64,000 bases of DNA from Hyphomicrobiales bacterium (GCA_017304475.1 JAFKKV010000012.1:186001-250000); one strand, 5' to 3'. Counted from the first letter of the stretch, positions 17,830 through 26,940 are shown. The notes: generated from the sequence alone by a model not told the origin. Program-made: numbers and translations.

Positions 17830-18984
17830 ATGATCCTGCACGAAGTGATCGACTATCAAACGCTGCGCCTGATCTGGTGGGTGCTGCTCGGCGTGCTGCT
17901 GATCGGTTTCGCGGTCACCGACGGCTTCGATCTCGGCGTCGGCATTCTCCTGCCCTTCGTCGGCCGCAACGATCTGGAGAGGCGTATCGCCATCAACACG
18001 ATCGGGCCGGTCTGGGAGGGCAATCAGGTTTGGCTGATCCTGGGCGGCGGCGCGATCTTCGCCGCCTGGCCGCCGCTCTATGCGGTGTCGTTTTCCGGCT
18101 TCTACCTCGCCATGTTCGCGATCCTGGCGGCGCTGATCCTCAGGCCGGTCTCGATCAAATATCACAGCATGCGCGAGGACCTCCGCTGGCGGCAGGCCTG
18201 GGACTGGGCGCTGTTCACCGGCAGTTTCGTGCCGGCCCTGGTCTTCGGCGTGGCGGTGGGCAATGTGCTGCAGGGCGTGCCGTTCCGCTTCGACGCCGAC
18301 CTGCGCATCTTCTATGACGGTTCGTTCTTCGGCCTGCTCAACCCCTTCGCACTGCTGTGCGGGCTGCTGTCGGTCGCCATGATGGTCATGCATGGCGGCG
18401 CCTGGCTGGCGCTGAAGAGCGCGGGCGCGGTGAGCGACAGGGCAAGGGCCTATGGCAGCCTGGGGGCGCTCGCCGTCATCGTCCTGTTCGCGCTCGGCGG
18501 CCTGCTGCTGTGGCTGTTCGTCGACGGCTATCGCATCACCAGCGCGATCGTCACCGACGGCCCCTCCAATCCGCTGTTCAAGACGGCGGCGCGCGAACAC
18601 GCTGCCTGGTTCGCCAATTATGCGGCCAGGCCCTGGCTGCTGGTGGTGCCGGCGCTCGGCTTCATCGGCGCGCTCGGCGCCTTTTTCGGCCTGAGGTCGA
18701 AGCGCGAGGTGACCACCTTCGTGTCGAGCAAGCTGGCGGTCACCGGCATCGTGGCCACCGTCGGGGTGTCGATGTTCCCGTTCATCCTGCCCTCGTCGAT
18801 CGATCCGCGCGCCAGCCTGACGGTCTGGGATTCGTCGTCGAGCCACCTGACCCTGTTCATCATGCTGGTGGTCAGCGCGATCTTCCTGCCGCTGATCATC
18901 GCCTATACGAGCTGGGTCTATTGGGTGCTCTGGGGCAAGGTCGACGAAGCCTCGATCACCGATCACGGCGGCCACGCCTATTGA
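17830..18984 (+). CDS. cydB: Cytochrome bd ubiquinol oxidase subunit II
   Basis: Predicted protein of 384 residues with eight or so hydrophobic segments. The opening YQTLRLIWWVLLGVLLIGFAV and the stretch GFDLGVGILLPFVGRNDLERR, then WEGNQVWLILGGGAIFAAWPPLY, are hallmarks of CydB. It forms the structural partner of CydA in the inner membrane. It sits 5 nt after cydA and 16 nt before cydX in the same operon. Confidence 0.97.
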   Translation: MILHEVIDYQTLRLIWWVLLGVLLIGFAVTDGFDLGVGILLPFVGRNDLERRIAINTIGPVWEGNQVWLILGGGAIFAAWPPLYAVSFSGFYLAMFAILAALILRPVSIKYHSMREDLRWRQAWDWALFTGSFVPALVFGVAVGNVLQGVPFRFDADLRIFYDGSFFGLLNPFALLCGLLSVAMMVMHGGAWLALKSAGAVSDRARAYGSLGALAVIVLFALGGLLLWLFVDGYRITSAIVTDGPSNPLFKTAAREHAAWFANYAARPWLLVVPALGFIGALGAFFGLRSKREVTTFVSSKLAVTGIVATVGVSMFPFILPSSIDPRASLTVWDSSSSHLTLFIMLVVSAIFLPLIIAYTSWVYWVLWGKVDEASITDHGGHAY

Positions 18985-19000
18985 ACGAAGGAATCGAACG

Positions 19001-19165
19001 ATGTGGTACTTTTCCTGGCTTCTCGGCCTGCCGCTGGCAGCGGCTTTCGCGGTGCTCAACGCCATGTGGTACGAGCTGATGGAGGACGCCGCGCGCGACA
19101 AGGCGCGGCAGGCGGCGGACGCCGAGCGAGCCTCCGAGCGGGCTTCCGATTATGTGAGCACGTGA
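19001..19165 (+). CDS. cydX: Cytochrome bd oxidase small subunit CydX
   Basis: Predicted protein of 54 residues, easily missed because of its size. It begins MWYFSWLLGLPLAAAFAVLN, the conserved single membrane helix of CydX, followed by a charged tail rich in Ala, Glu, Asp and Arg. CydX stabilises the haem b595/d region of the CydAB dimer. It starts 16 nt after cydB with GAAGGAATC as ribosome-binding site, at the expected end of the operon. Confidence 0.93.
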   Translation: MWYFSWLLGLPLAAAFAVLNAMWYELMEDAARDKARQAADAERASERASDYVST

Positions 19166-19240
19166 CCGGATGAAGCATGTCCGGGCCGGTGTTGCGGCCG
19201 ATCCGGTCTTTCGGGGAGGGCCGTTTCCGAGTGCTCTACG

Positions 19241-19401
19241 TCACCCCCGGCGCCTGAGCGTAGCGAAGGCGGGAAGGGGGTCCAGGAGTTGCAGAGCTCT
19301 TCCCCGACCGGAGCGAAATCCTCTCGACATATGCGTTGAGGGCGCGGTCTGTTGGCTCCTGGACCCCCTTCCGCTCGCTACGCTCGCCCGGGGGCGACGT
19401 C
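19241..19401. repeat. Long imperfect inverted repeat in the cydX-MFS intergenic region
   Basis: A 17-bp perfect arm pair (GGAAGGGGGTCCAGGAG at 19272-19288 and its complement at 19356-19372) extends outwards imperfectly to about 45 bp on each side through GAGCGTAGCG. It lies between convergent genes (cydX and the MFS gene), where it could end transcription from both sides. The rest of the 306-nt gap holds nothing recognisable. Confidence 0.75.
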
Positions 19402-19471
19402 GTGGATGTGCCGGCAGATGTTTGCGACGCTCGGCGGAAGCGGTGCCCCTCCGGCGCCGGTTCGGTTGGCG

Positions 19472-21016
19472 TCAGGCTTGGCAGGCCTGATGCGTGCCGG
19501 CATTGACCACACGCCGCGGCCGGAGCGTCGCCAGCGCTATTCCCGCGGTCGCAAGATTGACCGCGGCCAGCACGAAAAGCGTCGTGCGATAGGCATCGCC
19601 ATAGACCAGCAGCAGGGCGGCGCGGCCGAGGTCGGGGGCGAGCATGGCCGCCTGCGCCAGGCCGCCGCCGGCGAGTTCGTTGGCGAGCGTGGTCAGGTGA
19701 GCCTCTCCGCGGGCGCCGCTGGCGAGATGGCCGAGGCCGGTGCGCGTCAAGCCCATCAGCACGGCGCTGGTGGCGGTCAGCGCCAGCGCCTCGCCGGCGA
19801 CCCGGACCGTGGTGAAAATGCCGGTGGCCATGCCGGCCCGCTCCTTCGGCACGACACTGACCGCCAGGGCATCCATCAGGCCCCAGGGCAGGCCGCTGCC
19901 GATGCCGATCAGCGCCAGCGGCAGGATGAAGGCGGTGCGGGGCGCGCCGGGGGCGATCATGGCGAACCAGGCGAGACCGGCGGCGGCGAGCGTCAGGCCG
20001 ATGGCGGCCAGCGTCGCCGCCGGGATCCAGCGGGTGAGGACGGCGCCAAGCAAGGGCACGATCGCGATCGGCAGGCAGAGCGGCAGCAGCATCAGGCCGA
20101 CCTCGATCTCGGTCATCCCCTCGGCGCCGATGAAGCGGGCCGGCAGGATGACCAGCGGCACGACGAAGCCGAAGGCGGTGGCGAGCGGCAAAGCCTGGGC
20201 ACCGAGGAAGCGCGGATAGGTGAACAGGCCGAGGTCGAGCATCGGCCGCCGCTGCAGCTTCTCGACCAGCACGAACAGGCCGAGCATGAGAGCGGCACCT
20301 GCCAGCATCGCGATGATCCAGGGATCGGACCAGCCCCGCAGCGGTCCTTCCATGATGGCGAAGGTGAACAAGAGAAGCGTCGCGGTGAAGGTCACGGTGC
20401 CCCAGGGATCGACGCCGATCGCATCGGGGTCGCGGGATTCGCTCATGCGCGGCACGCCGAAGGCAAGGACCAGGAGCCCGATCGCCACGCCGGTCAGGAA
20501 GACCGAACGCCAGCCGAAGGTCTCGATCAGGAAACCGGCCCAGACCGGTCCCAATGCCAGCCCGACGCCGAAGCTGGTGCCGAGCAGGCCATAGGCGCGG
20601 GTGCGCGCCTCGCCGTCGAATTCATGGGCGAGCGAGGCGGCGGCGCCGGCCATGGTGAGCGCGGCGGCAATGCCTTGCAGGGCACGCAGGAGTTCGAGCG
20701 CCAGCAGGTTCGGCGCATAGCCGACCACCGCCGAGATCGCCGTGAAGGCGGTCATGCCGATGGCGAAGATGCGCTTGCGGCCATAGCGGTCGGCCAATGC
20801 GCCGGCCGCCATCACGGTGGAGCCGAAGGCCAGGATGAAGGCATTCATCACCCAGCCGAGTTCCGCCGGGCTGACGTTGAAATTGCGGCCGATGGCCGGC
20901 AGGGCGACGCTCGGGGCGGTGAAGCTGAGCGGCATGGTCAGGCCGGCGAAGCAGACGGCGGCGAGCACGAGCAACTTGTCAGCGGAGCCCTGGCGGGCTG
21001 CTGTCTGGACGGACAT
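19472..21016 (-). CDS. MFS transporter, DHA2/EmrB-QacA type
   Basis: Predicted protein of 514 residues with about 14 hydrophobic segments. The motif-A signature GALADRYGRKRIFAIGM follows helix 2, and FGWRSVFLTGVAIGLLVL matches the 14-helix drug:H+ antiporter family. Likely an exporter of toxic organic compounds in the inner membrane. It lies 30 nt after the SDR gene on the same strand, and both face a divergent TetR regulator. The pattern of exporter, reductase and TetR suggests an inducible response to an electrophile or quinone-like compound. Confidence 0.9.
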   Translation of the reverse strand: MSVQTAARQGSADKLLVLAAVCFAGLTMPLSFTAPSVALPAIGRNFNVSPAELGWVMNAFILAFGSTVMAAGALADRYGRKRIFAIGMTAFTAISAVVGYAPNLLALELLRALQGIAAALTMAGAAASLAHEFDGEARTRAYGLLGTSFGVGLALGPVWAGFLIETFGWRSVFLTGVAIGLLVLAFGVPRMSESRDPDAIGVDPWGTVTFTATLLLFTFAIMEGPLRGWSDPWIIAMLAGAALMLGLFVLVEKLQRRPMLDLGLFTYPRFLGAQALPLATAFGFVVPLVILPARFIGAEGMTEIEVGLMLLPLCLPIAIVPLLGAVLTRWIPAATLAAIGLTLAAAGLAWFAMIAPGAPRTAFILPLALIGIGSGLPWGLMDALAVSVVPKERAGMATGIFTTVRVAGEALALTATSAVLMGLTRTGLGHLASGARGEAHLTTLANELAGGGLAQAAMLAPDLGRAALLLVYGDAYRTTLFVLAAVNLATAGIALATLRPRRVVNAGTHQACQA

Positions 21017-21046
21017 GATGATGGACCTGTCTGGCTTGGGCGGTGC

Positions 21047-21799
21047 TCAGGCGGCGAAGCCGCCGTCGACGGCAAGGGCCGCGCCGGTGACGAAACCGGC
21101 ATCGTCGCCGGCGAGATAGGCAACCGCTGCCGCGATATCGGTGGTCTTGCCATAGTGGCCGAGCGGCATCTGGGAACGCTGCTTGTCGGCATGGGCGCCT
21201 TCGGCCGGGTTCATGTCGGTGTCGACAGGACCGGGATGGACGATATTGACGGTGATGCCACGCGGCCCGAGATCGCGCGCCATGCCCTTGGTCATGCCGA
21301 CCAGCGCGGCCTTGCTGAGCGAATAGAGCGTGATGCCGGAATCGCCGACCAGTTCGGCGAGGCAGCTGCCGATGGAAATGATCCGGCCGCCGCGCTGCAT
21401 GTGCCGGGCGGCCGCCTGCGAGCCGACATAGACGGCGCGGACATTGACCGCGAGCGTCCGGTCGATGTCCTCGATCGTGTCGTTGTCGAGCGAGCCGCCG
21501 ATGAAAATGCCGGCATTGTTGACGATGATGTCGATCCGCCCGAACACCTCGACGGTGCGCTCGACGGCGCTGACCACGGCGGCGGCATCGGCGCTGTCGG
21601 CCGCCAGCGCCAGGCCCCGGCGGCCGAGCGCCTTGATCTCGGCGACGACGGCATCGGCCTTGGCGGGCGAACTGACATAGGTCAGCGCCACATCGGCGCC
21701 GTCCTCGGCCAGGCGGCGCGCGATGGCGGCACCGATACCGCGGCTGCCGCCGGTGACGAGAGCGACCTTGCCAGCGAGCTTGCCGGTGGCTGTGCTCAT
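21047..21799 (-). CDS. SDR-family oxidoreductase, first gene of TetR-controlled unit
   Basis: Predicted protein of 250 residues: TGGSRGIGAAIARRL for the cofactor site, IIVNNAGIF, IISIGSCLAE with the catalytic serine, YSLSKAALVGM, and the closing VDGGFAA. The ATG at 21799 is chosen because GGAG stands nine nt before it; an upstream in-frame ATG at 21811 has none. Its promoter lies in the 100-nt divergent gap to the TetR gene. Substrate unknown. Confidence 0.92.
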   Translation of the reverse strand: MSTATGKLAGKVALVTGGSRGIGAAIARRLAEDGADVALTYVSSPAKADAVVAEIKALGRRGLALAADSADAAAVVSAVERTVEVFGRIDIIVNNAGIFIGGSLDNDTIEDIDRTLAVNVRAVYVGSQAAARHMQRGGRIISIGSCLAELVGDSGITLYSLSKAALVGMTKGMARDLGPRGITVNIVHPGPVDTDMNPAEGAHADKQRSQMPLGHYGKTTDIAAAVAYLAGDDAGFVTGAALAVDGGFAA

Positions 21800-21820
21800 G
21801 GGAATCTCCATTTATGTGAT

Positions 21821-21883
21821 GATCGATACATATTTAAGATCGGAGTTGCGCGACGGCGTCAAGAGAATTATTTATCGATTGTC
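21821..21883. promoter_or_regulatory. Paired inverted operator candidates between SDR and TetR genes
   Basis: ATCGATACATATTTA at 21822-21836 is matched in the opposite orientation by a site ending in TTTATCGAT (21865-21879), whose complement reads ATCGATAAATAATTA. The two AT-rich half-similar sites sit in an otherwise GC-rich divergent promoter region, one near each gene, as expected for a TetR repressor controlling both directions. Confidence 0.55.
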
Positions 21884-21899
21884 ACAGAAAGGGAGAGCC

Positions 21900-22520
21900 A
21901 TGGCCGAGCGCGGCCGCCCACGCCGTTTTGACCGGGTCGAGGTGCTGCGGAAGGCAATGGAGCTGTTCTGGCGCCGCGGTTATGACGGCGCGTCGCTGGC
22001 CGACCTGACGGCGGCGATGGGGATCAATTCGCCGAGCCTCTATGCCTGTTTCGGTTCGAAGGAGCAGCTGTTCCGCGACGCGGTCGCGCTCTATGGCGAA
22101 ACCGACGGCAGCCTGACCGACCGGGCGCTGCGCGAGGCGGCGACCGCGCGGGAGGCGGTCGAGACCATGCTGCGCGGCAATGCCGCGGCATTCGTGAGGC
22201 CGGGCCATCCGACCGGCTGCATGGTGACGCTCGCGGCTCCCGCCACCAGTTCCCAGAGCGATGCGGTGTGCCAGTTCCTGGTCGAGCTGCGCCGCCAGGC
22301 GCGCACGGCCCTCGAACGGCGCCTGCAGCGCGGCATCGACGATGGCGACCTGCCCGCGGGGACCGATATCGCGGCCCTGACGGATTTCTACTCGACGGTG
22401 CTGCAGGGCCTGTCGATCCAGGCCCGCGACGGTGCGCGACCCGAGACGATGAACGCGGTCGTCGATTGCGCCATGGCCGGATGGAATGCCCTGCTGGCGG
22501 CGTCCCGGCCCGCCGGCTGA
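21900..22520 (+). CDS. TetR/AcrR-family transcriptional regulator
   Basis: Predicted protein of 206 residues. The helix-turn-helix is near residues 15-60: VLRKAMELFWRRGYDGASL, then LTAAMGINSPSLYACFGSKEQLF, the AcrR-type DNA-binding pattern. The C-terminal ligand domain is helical. ATG at 21900 with AGGGAG upstream. Transcribed away from the SDR-MFS pair and probably represses it together with itself. Confidence 0.93.
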   Translation: MAERGRPRRFDRVEVLRKAMELFWRRGYDGASLADLTAAMGINSPSLYACFGSKEQLFRDAVALYGETDGSLTDRALREAATAREAVETMLRGNAAAFVRPGHPTGCMVTLAAPATSSQSDAVCQFLVELRRQARTALERRLQRGIDDGDLPAGTDIAALTDFYSTVLQGLSIQARDGARPETMNAVVDCAMAGWNALLAASRPAG

Positions 22521-22654
22521 CGCGCCGGCCGCCAGCGGACATCACGCGAATGTGCCATGTGTTGAGCATCGCTGCCGGGGCGGTCCAGGCGCGGTTGTTA
22601 TAGCCTGCGCCTCGCGCCGTGATCGGCGCCGACACGTGATGCCGGAGACCTCCC

Positions 22655-23125
22655 ATGGACAGACGAAGCTTTGGCCTGGCGCTTGCCACAGCCCCTGCCG
22701 CCGCCGTTCCCGTGCTGGCCGCAGCGGCTCCCGGACCGGAGCCTGACGGATCGCCCGAATCCAACAAGAAAGTCGTTCTGGATTTCTACGAGAAGGCGCT
22801 CAACGAGAAGGACTTCGACGCCGCGGCGCACCATTTCGGCGATCGCTACATCCAGCACAACCCGACCGCGCCCGATGGCATAGACGGTTTCCGCAAGTTC
22901 ATCGCCTTCCGCAAGGAGCGGATGCCGCATGCCCGTGGCGAGATCAAGCGGGTCTTCGCCGATGGCGACTTCGTCATCCTGCATGTCCATTCGAAACGCG
23001 ATCCGGCGGATCGCGGCGTCGCCATCGTCGACATCTTCCGGCTCGCGGCCGGCAAGATCGTCGAGCATTGGGACGTGATCCAGCCGATCCCGGAGACGGC
23101 GGCCAATTCGAACGGCATGTTCTGA
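22655..23125 (+). CDS. Exported SnoaL-like / NTF2-fold protein
   Basis: Predicted protein of 156 residues. The start MDRRSFGLALATAPAAAVP looks like a short twin-arginine signal peptide. The mature part (VVLDFYEKALNEKDFDAAAH, YIQHNPTAPDG, IVDIFRLAAGKIVEHWDV) is a SnoaL-like polyketide-cyclase fold often annotated as predicted ester cyclase. The chemistry is not known for exported members. It stands alone, converging on the patatin gene with only 10 nt between stops. Confidence 0.85.
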   Translation: MDRRSFGLALATAPAAAVPVLAAAAPGPEPDGSPESNKKVVLDFYEKALNEKDFDAAAHHFGDRYIQHNPTAPDGIDGFRKFIAFRKERMPHARGEIKRVFADGDFVILHVHSKRDPADRGVAIVDIFRLAAGKIVEHWDVIQPIPETAANSNGMF

Positions 23126-23135
23126 AGCCGACGTC

Positions 23136-24611
23136 TTAGCGCTGGGCGATCGCCGGGCCCGCAAGGCCCCGCGGCGGCTTGGCCAAGCTGCGCCGGAAGG
23201 TCGGGTCGGCGGCGAGAAGTCCGCGCCCGAGCCCGACGATCAGGCTGACATCCTCCGGTTTCAGCGTCAGCTTGTTGTGCAGGGCGAGAATGCGCCGCCG
23301 CTGCTGATGTTCGGTGACATCGGCCAGGGCGATCCGGATGACCTCGACACTGAAGTTCGCGCAACCCGCCGGGCGCGGCTGGCGTGCGCAGCGCCAGCGC
23401 ACCACCTTGTCGCGCCAGGCCCTGGCTTCGCCGCGCAGGGCATCGACACCGTGCCGGCTGGCGCTGTCGATCAGCGCGTCGGTCGCCCCGACGATCGCCT
23501 CGACGGCGTTGGGCGCGGCGGCCGTTTGCGACATGTCGCCGCCGATCCGGGTCGAGGCGTCGACGACGATGAAGACGACACGCTGGAGACGCAGGGCCTG
23601 GGCTGGCGAAAGCGGTTCGGGGGAGGCGCGCCGCATCAGATGGACCAGGCTTTGCGTGCCCAGGCCGTCGACCAGGCCGCCGTCATAAAGCTTGAGGAAG
23701 TTGAGGTCGGGCTCGGTGCGGTAGCGCGCGATCGCTTCCTGGTAGTCGCGTTCGGTCAGGGTGCGGTCGGCGCTGCGGGTGGCGCTCAATTGCCGCCATT
23801 GCGTCGCCGGGCTGACCGGGCAGTCGCCGTTGAAATTGCGCAACACGATGGGCGAGAACACGATCGGCACGGCGGCCGACGCCGCCACCGCGTGGGACAG
23901 GGGGTAGCTGTCCAGATTGCTGCACAGGGCCGAAAACGACGCGCGATCGAAAATGAACGGTGCCCGGTTGTAGAGATCGGTCGCGTGCACGACCAGCCGC
24001 GGACGATCGGCGCGGTCGAGACTGCCGAAGGTCGCGCCGTGGAACAGATGGGCGTCGAGCCAGGCCGGCAGCCCGGACAAATCGTTGGCGCCGCCCTGAT
24101 AGGCGCGCAGCAGGTTGGCCGGGGTAAGTGAGGTGCGCAGCCCCGCCTCGACATCCTGGTCGAGAAACCTGCGCTGAAAGAGATCGAGGCCGGCCGGTCC
24201 GTTGAGAGCGAAATAGGAGGCCAGGATCGCGCCCCCGGAAACGCCGGAGACCACCACCACGTCGTCGGCCAGGCTCCGGCCCTGTCCTGTATCGGAAGCC
24301 TGCGCGGCCAGCGCCTGCAAGGCACCGAAACCGAAGGCCGCCGAGCGGGCCCCGCCGCCGGAAAAGGCCATGACGATGCCGGTATCGCCGCCGGAGGCCG
24401 GCGTCCGCGGGCTTGCCGCGGCCGTCGGGGCAAGCGGGGCGTTGACCGGAGCCATGTCGAGGCTGGCGCAGGCCGAAAGCAGAAGGGCCATGACAATGGC
24501 AAGTCCGGCGAATAACCGGCCGGATCGCCCGAAAGAAAGCAATCGTCGGCCAAGCCGATTGATCGTTTCGATCAATTCGCCGTCGATATATGAGGATAAT
24601 GACAATGCCAC
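23136..24611 (-). CDS. Patatin-like phospholipase, probable lipoprotein
   Basis: Up to 491 residues. A hydrophobic stretch ends in LLLSACASLD, a lipobox with Cys47 (counted from the GTG at 24611), so the protein is probably lipid-anchored. The patatin catalytic features are complete: the oxyanion motif SGGGARSAAFG, the nucleophile elbow GVSGGA and the aspartate motif YDGGLVDGLG. It should hydrolyse acyl esters of phospholipids at the cell envelope. The start is uncertain: the GTG at 24611 has no clear ribosome-binding site, and a TTG in frame 23 codons later would give a tighter signal peptide. Upstream (24698-24713) lies a repeat like the one in front of the response-regulator gene. Confidence 0.88.
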   Translation of the reverse strand: MALSLSSYIDGELIETINRLGRRLLSFGRSGRLFAGLAIVMALLLSACASLDMAPVNAPLAPTAAASPRTPASGGDTGIVMAFSGGGARSAAFGFGALQALAAQASDTGQGRSLADDVVVVSGVSGGAILASYFALNGPAGLDLFQRRFLDQDVEAGLRTSLTPANLLRAYQGGANDLSGLPAWLDAHLFHGATFGSLDRADRPRLVVHATDLYNRAPFIFDRASFSALCSNLDSYPLSHAVAASAAVPIVFSPIVLRNFNGDCPVSPATQWRQLSATRSADRTLTERDYQEAIARYRTEPDLNFLKLYDGGLVDGLGTQSLVHLMRRASPEPLSPAQALRLQRVVFIVVDASTRIGGDMSQTAAAPNAVEAIVGATDALIDSASRHGVDALRGEARAWRDKVVRWRCARQPRPAGCANFSVEVIRIALADVTEHQQRRRILALHNKLTLKPEDVSLIVGLGRGLLAADPTFRRSLAKPPRGLAGPAIAQR

Positions 24612-24697
24612 GACGAACGATGCCCGCGCGAACGGAATTCATCGACGGGAGTTCCGCCGATGAATACGTTTTTCGAGGCGGATATTGCCGATCTAAA

Positions 24698-24713
24698 ATT
24701 GCGCTAACATTGC
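24698..24713 (-). promoter_or_regulatory. GCAAT direct repeat upstream of the patatin gene
   Basis: On the minus strand, two GCAAT copies 11 bp apart (CGCAATGTTAGCGCAAT). The same arrangement, CGCAATGCTGGCGCAAT, occurs at 26911-26926 in front of the response-regulator gene. OmpR-family regulators typically bind direct repeats at 10-11 bp steps, so this is a candidate target of the adjacent two-component system. The remainder of the 177-nt gap is relatively AT-rich and probably holds the promoter. Confidence 0.5.
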
Positions 24714-24788
24714 GCTCTCGCGCGAAGACTGAAAATCGGTGGATCGCCGGGACCTTCGCCACGCCCCCAGCCGCGCGGTTGGCAGCCG

Positions 24789-26159
24789 TCAGGTGTGGGC
24801 GACCAGCGGTACGGTGAGCCTGAAACAGGCGCCGCCGCCCGGCCGCCCGAAGACGGCGACGGTTCCGCCATGGATGTCGGCGATCTCGCGGACCAGGTTG
24901 AGGCCGAGCCCCGCGCCGCGATCGAGCGGCTTCAGCCGGTGGAACGGCTCGAAGATGCGTTCGTGCTGGTCGGGCGGAATGCCGTCACCCTCGTCGGAGA
25001 CCTCGATCGAGCCGTCCCGGGTGACCGCGATTGTGATCGTGCCGCGCCGGCCGCCGTGCTGGATGGCATTCTGGATCAGATTGGTCAGGGCGCGCTCGAG
25101 GGCCGCCTGATCGCCGATCGCCGGCGCCTTCTGGGTCTCGGTCTCGAATGACAATTCATAGCCGGCGGCAATGGCGAGCGGCGCGAGGTCGACGGCGACG
25201 CGCCGGCCGATCGCCACCAGGTCGATCGGCGCGAAATGGTCGACCCGCTGATTGAGGCGCTGCAGGTCGAGCAATTGCTCGGCGAGATTGGCGAGCCTTG
25301 CCATGTCCTCGAGCAGCCGGGTCTTGTCGGCCGTGGTCGGCAGCGCCTCCAGGCGCGTCTGCAGGATGGCGATCGGCGTGCGCAATTCGTGGGCGGCATC
25401 GACAAGAAAGCGCTTGTGGCGTTCATGACCTTCGTCGAGGCGGCCGAGCGCGTCGTTGACCGCCCGGACCAGCGGAGCCACTTCGGTCGGCACCGTGTCG
25501 ACGGGCAGGCGCGTGCCGCGCTGATTGCTGTCGATGCGCTCGGCTTCGGCGGCGGCTTCGCCGAGGCCGGCGAGTGCGCGGCGGACCACCATCGAGGTGG
25601 CGATGACGGTTGCGAGCGTCATCAGCACGAGATTGGGCAGGATGGCGCTCAGGAACAGGATGGAGGCGCCGAGCACGAGCTTGCGCAACAGCAGCTTGCC
25701 GCCCGACCCGGAGATGATCTGGACATTGCCGGCCGCCGTATCGACCCGCTTGATCCGGGCGGTCGGCAATTCCGGATCGTCGCCGATCTGCCAGCCGAGG
25801 CGCGCCTGGCTGATATGGTCGAGCGCATCGCCGATGCGGGCGAATTCGGGCGGCACCTGTCCCTCGGACAGGACCTGGCCCTGGCGGTCGCGGACGACGA
25901 ACCAGAGATTGGGACTGTCCTGCCGGAGCCTGGCCAGGTCCTCGGTCCGGCGCAGGATCAGGCGTCCCTCGGCATCGCGCGTCAGCGCCACCTGGACGGC
26001 ATCGGCAACGGCGTCCTCATCGGGTTCGTCGATGAGATAGCCGGCCGCCCAGAGCGTGCCGAGCGCCAGCACGAGCAGGAGAGCCAGCATGGCGCCCTGC
26101 AGCAGTACCAGCCGCCAGACCAGGCGCCATTTCAGGGATCGGACGGAGCCGAATGTCAT
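24789..26159 (-). CDS. Two-component sensor histidine kinase
   Basis: Predicted protein of 456 residues. Two membrane helices (about residues 18-42 and 163-188) flank a periplasmic sensor domain of about 120 residues. A short linker leads to the H-box FLVDAAHELRTPIA with phospho-accepting His257, then the ATPase boxes N (NLIQNAIQHGG), G1 (VSDEGDGIP) and G2 (GAGLGLNLVREIADIHGG). It should phosphorylate the response regulator encoded 25 nt upstream in the same operon. The signal is unknown; the neighbouring secreted proteins point to an envelope cue. Confidence 0.93.
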   Translation of the reverse strand: MTFGSVRSLKWRLVWRLVLLQGAMLALLLVLALGTLWAAGYLIDEPDEDAVADAVQVALTRDAEGRLILRRTEDLARLRQDSPNLWFVVRDRQGQVLSEGQVPPEFARIGDALDHISQARLGWQIGDDPELPTARIKRVDTAAGNVQIISGSGGKLLLRKLVLGASILFLSAILPNLVLMTLATVIATSMVVRRALAGLGEAAAEAERIDSNQRGTRLPVDTVPTEVAPLVRAVNDALGRLDEGHERHKRFLVDAAHELRTPIAILQTRLEALPTTADKTRLLEDMARLANLAEQLLDLQRLNQRVDHFAPIDLVAIGRRVAVDLAPLAIAAGYELSFETETQKAPAIGDQAALERALTNLIQNAIQHGGRRGTITIAVTRDGSIEVSDEGDGIPPDQHERIFEPFHRLKPLDRGAGLGLNLVREIADIHGGTVAVFGRPGGGACFRLTVPLVAHT

Positions 26160-26184
26160 CGTGGCGGCCTTGGTCGTTTCGTGC

Positions 26185-26859
26185 CTATGGCGCGTGTTTC
26201 AGGAGATAGCCGATGCCGCGGATGGCGTGAATGGCGACACCCGCCTCGGCGTCGGCGAGCTTGCGGCGGAGCCGGGAGACATGGGTGTCGAGCGCATTGG
26301 ACTGGATCTCGTCGTCCATGCTGTAGACCGCTTCCTCCAGCGACGAGCGCTGGACGGTGCGGCCCATGCGGCGCAGCAGGGTTTCCAGCACCAGCAATTC
26401 GCGGCGCGGCAATTCGAAGATCACGCCGTCTATGCTCGCCTCGCGGTGGCTGAAATCGAAGGACAGCCGGCCGACCCGGAGGATTTCCGCCGACAATTCG
26501 CTCGAGCGCCGGCGCACCGCGCGCAGCCGCGCCAGCAGTTCCTCGACGGCGAAGGGCTTGGCCAGGTAGTCGTCGGCGCCCTTGTCGAGCCCGGCGATCC
26601 GGTCGGCCAGATCGCCGCGCGCCGTCAGGACGATGATGGGGACCGAGATGCCCTTGGCGCGCAGTGCCGGAATCAAGGTCAGCCCCTCGCCGTCGGGCAA
26701 TTGGCGGTCGAGCAGGATCGCGCCATAGACACTGGAGGCAATGGCTTCATGGGCATCGGTCAGCGTCGCGACATGGTCGACGATCATGTCATAGCGCTTC
26801 AGGGCCGCACCGAGTGCCGAGGCCATTTCCGGCTGGTCGTCCACCAACAGAACACGCAC
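26185..26859 (-). CDS. OmpR/PhoB-family response regulator
   Basis: Predicted protein of 224 residues from a GTG at 26859 that has AAGGA upstream and fits the family's usual first residues (VRVLLVDDQP). The receiver domain has Asp7-Asp8, the phosphorylation site Asp51 in AILLDRQLPDG, and Lys101 in YLAKPF. The C-terminal winged helix includes LPRRELLVLETLLRR and NALDTHVSRLRRKL. Regulates transcription with the downstream kinase. Longer starts up to 26907 add residues unlike the family. Confidence 0.93.
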   Translation of the reverse strand: MRVLLVDDQPEMASALGAALKRYDMIVDHVATLTDAHEAIASSVYGAILLDRQLPDGEGLTLIPALRAKGISVPIIVLTARGDLADRIAGLDKGADDYLAKPFAVEELLARLRAVRRRSSELSAEILRVGRLSFDFSHREASIDGVIFELPRRELLVLETLLRRMGRTVQRSSLEEAVYSMDDEIQSNALDTHVSRLRRKLADAEAGVAIHAIRGIGYLLKHAP

Positions 26860-26910
26860 GATCAATTCCTTCGCCGCAGGGCAGCCCCGGCTGGCCGGTA
26901 GCACCACGGC

Positions 26911-26926
26911 ATTGCGCCAGCATTGC
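26911..26926 (-). promoter_or_regulatory. GCAAT direct repeat upstream of the response-regulator gene
   Basis: On the minus strand CGCAATGCTGGCGCAAT: two GCAAT units 11 bp apart, matching the site in front of the patatin gene at 24698-24713. It sits about 50 nt upstream of the response-regulator start, as expected for autoregulation. Confidence 0.45.
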
Positions 26927-26940
26927 GTGCCGCCGCCCGG

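Noticed and set aside
23683..24762. Alternative 359-codon minus-strand frame over the patatin N-terminus
   Set aside because: Overlaps the patatin frame in another register and lacks any family pattern; the GxSxG and DGG motifs belong to the annotated frame.
26908..26915. GCAATGCC upstream of the response-regulator gene as a sixth triplet promoter
   Set aside because: The repeat step is 11, not 10, there is no third unit and no CTAA at 18 nt; it fits the separate GCAAT pair better.
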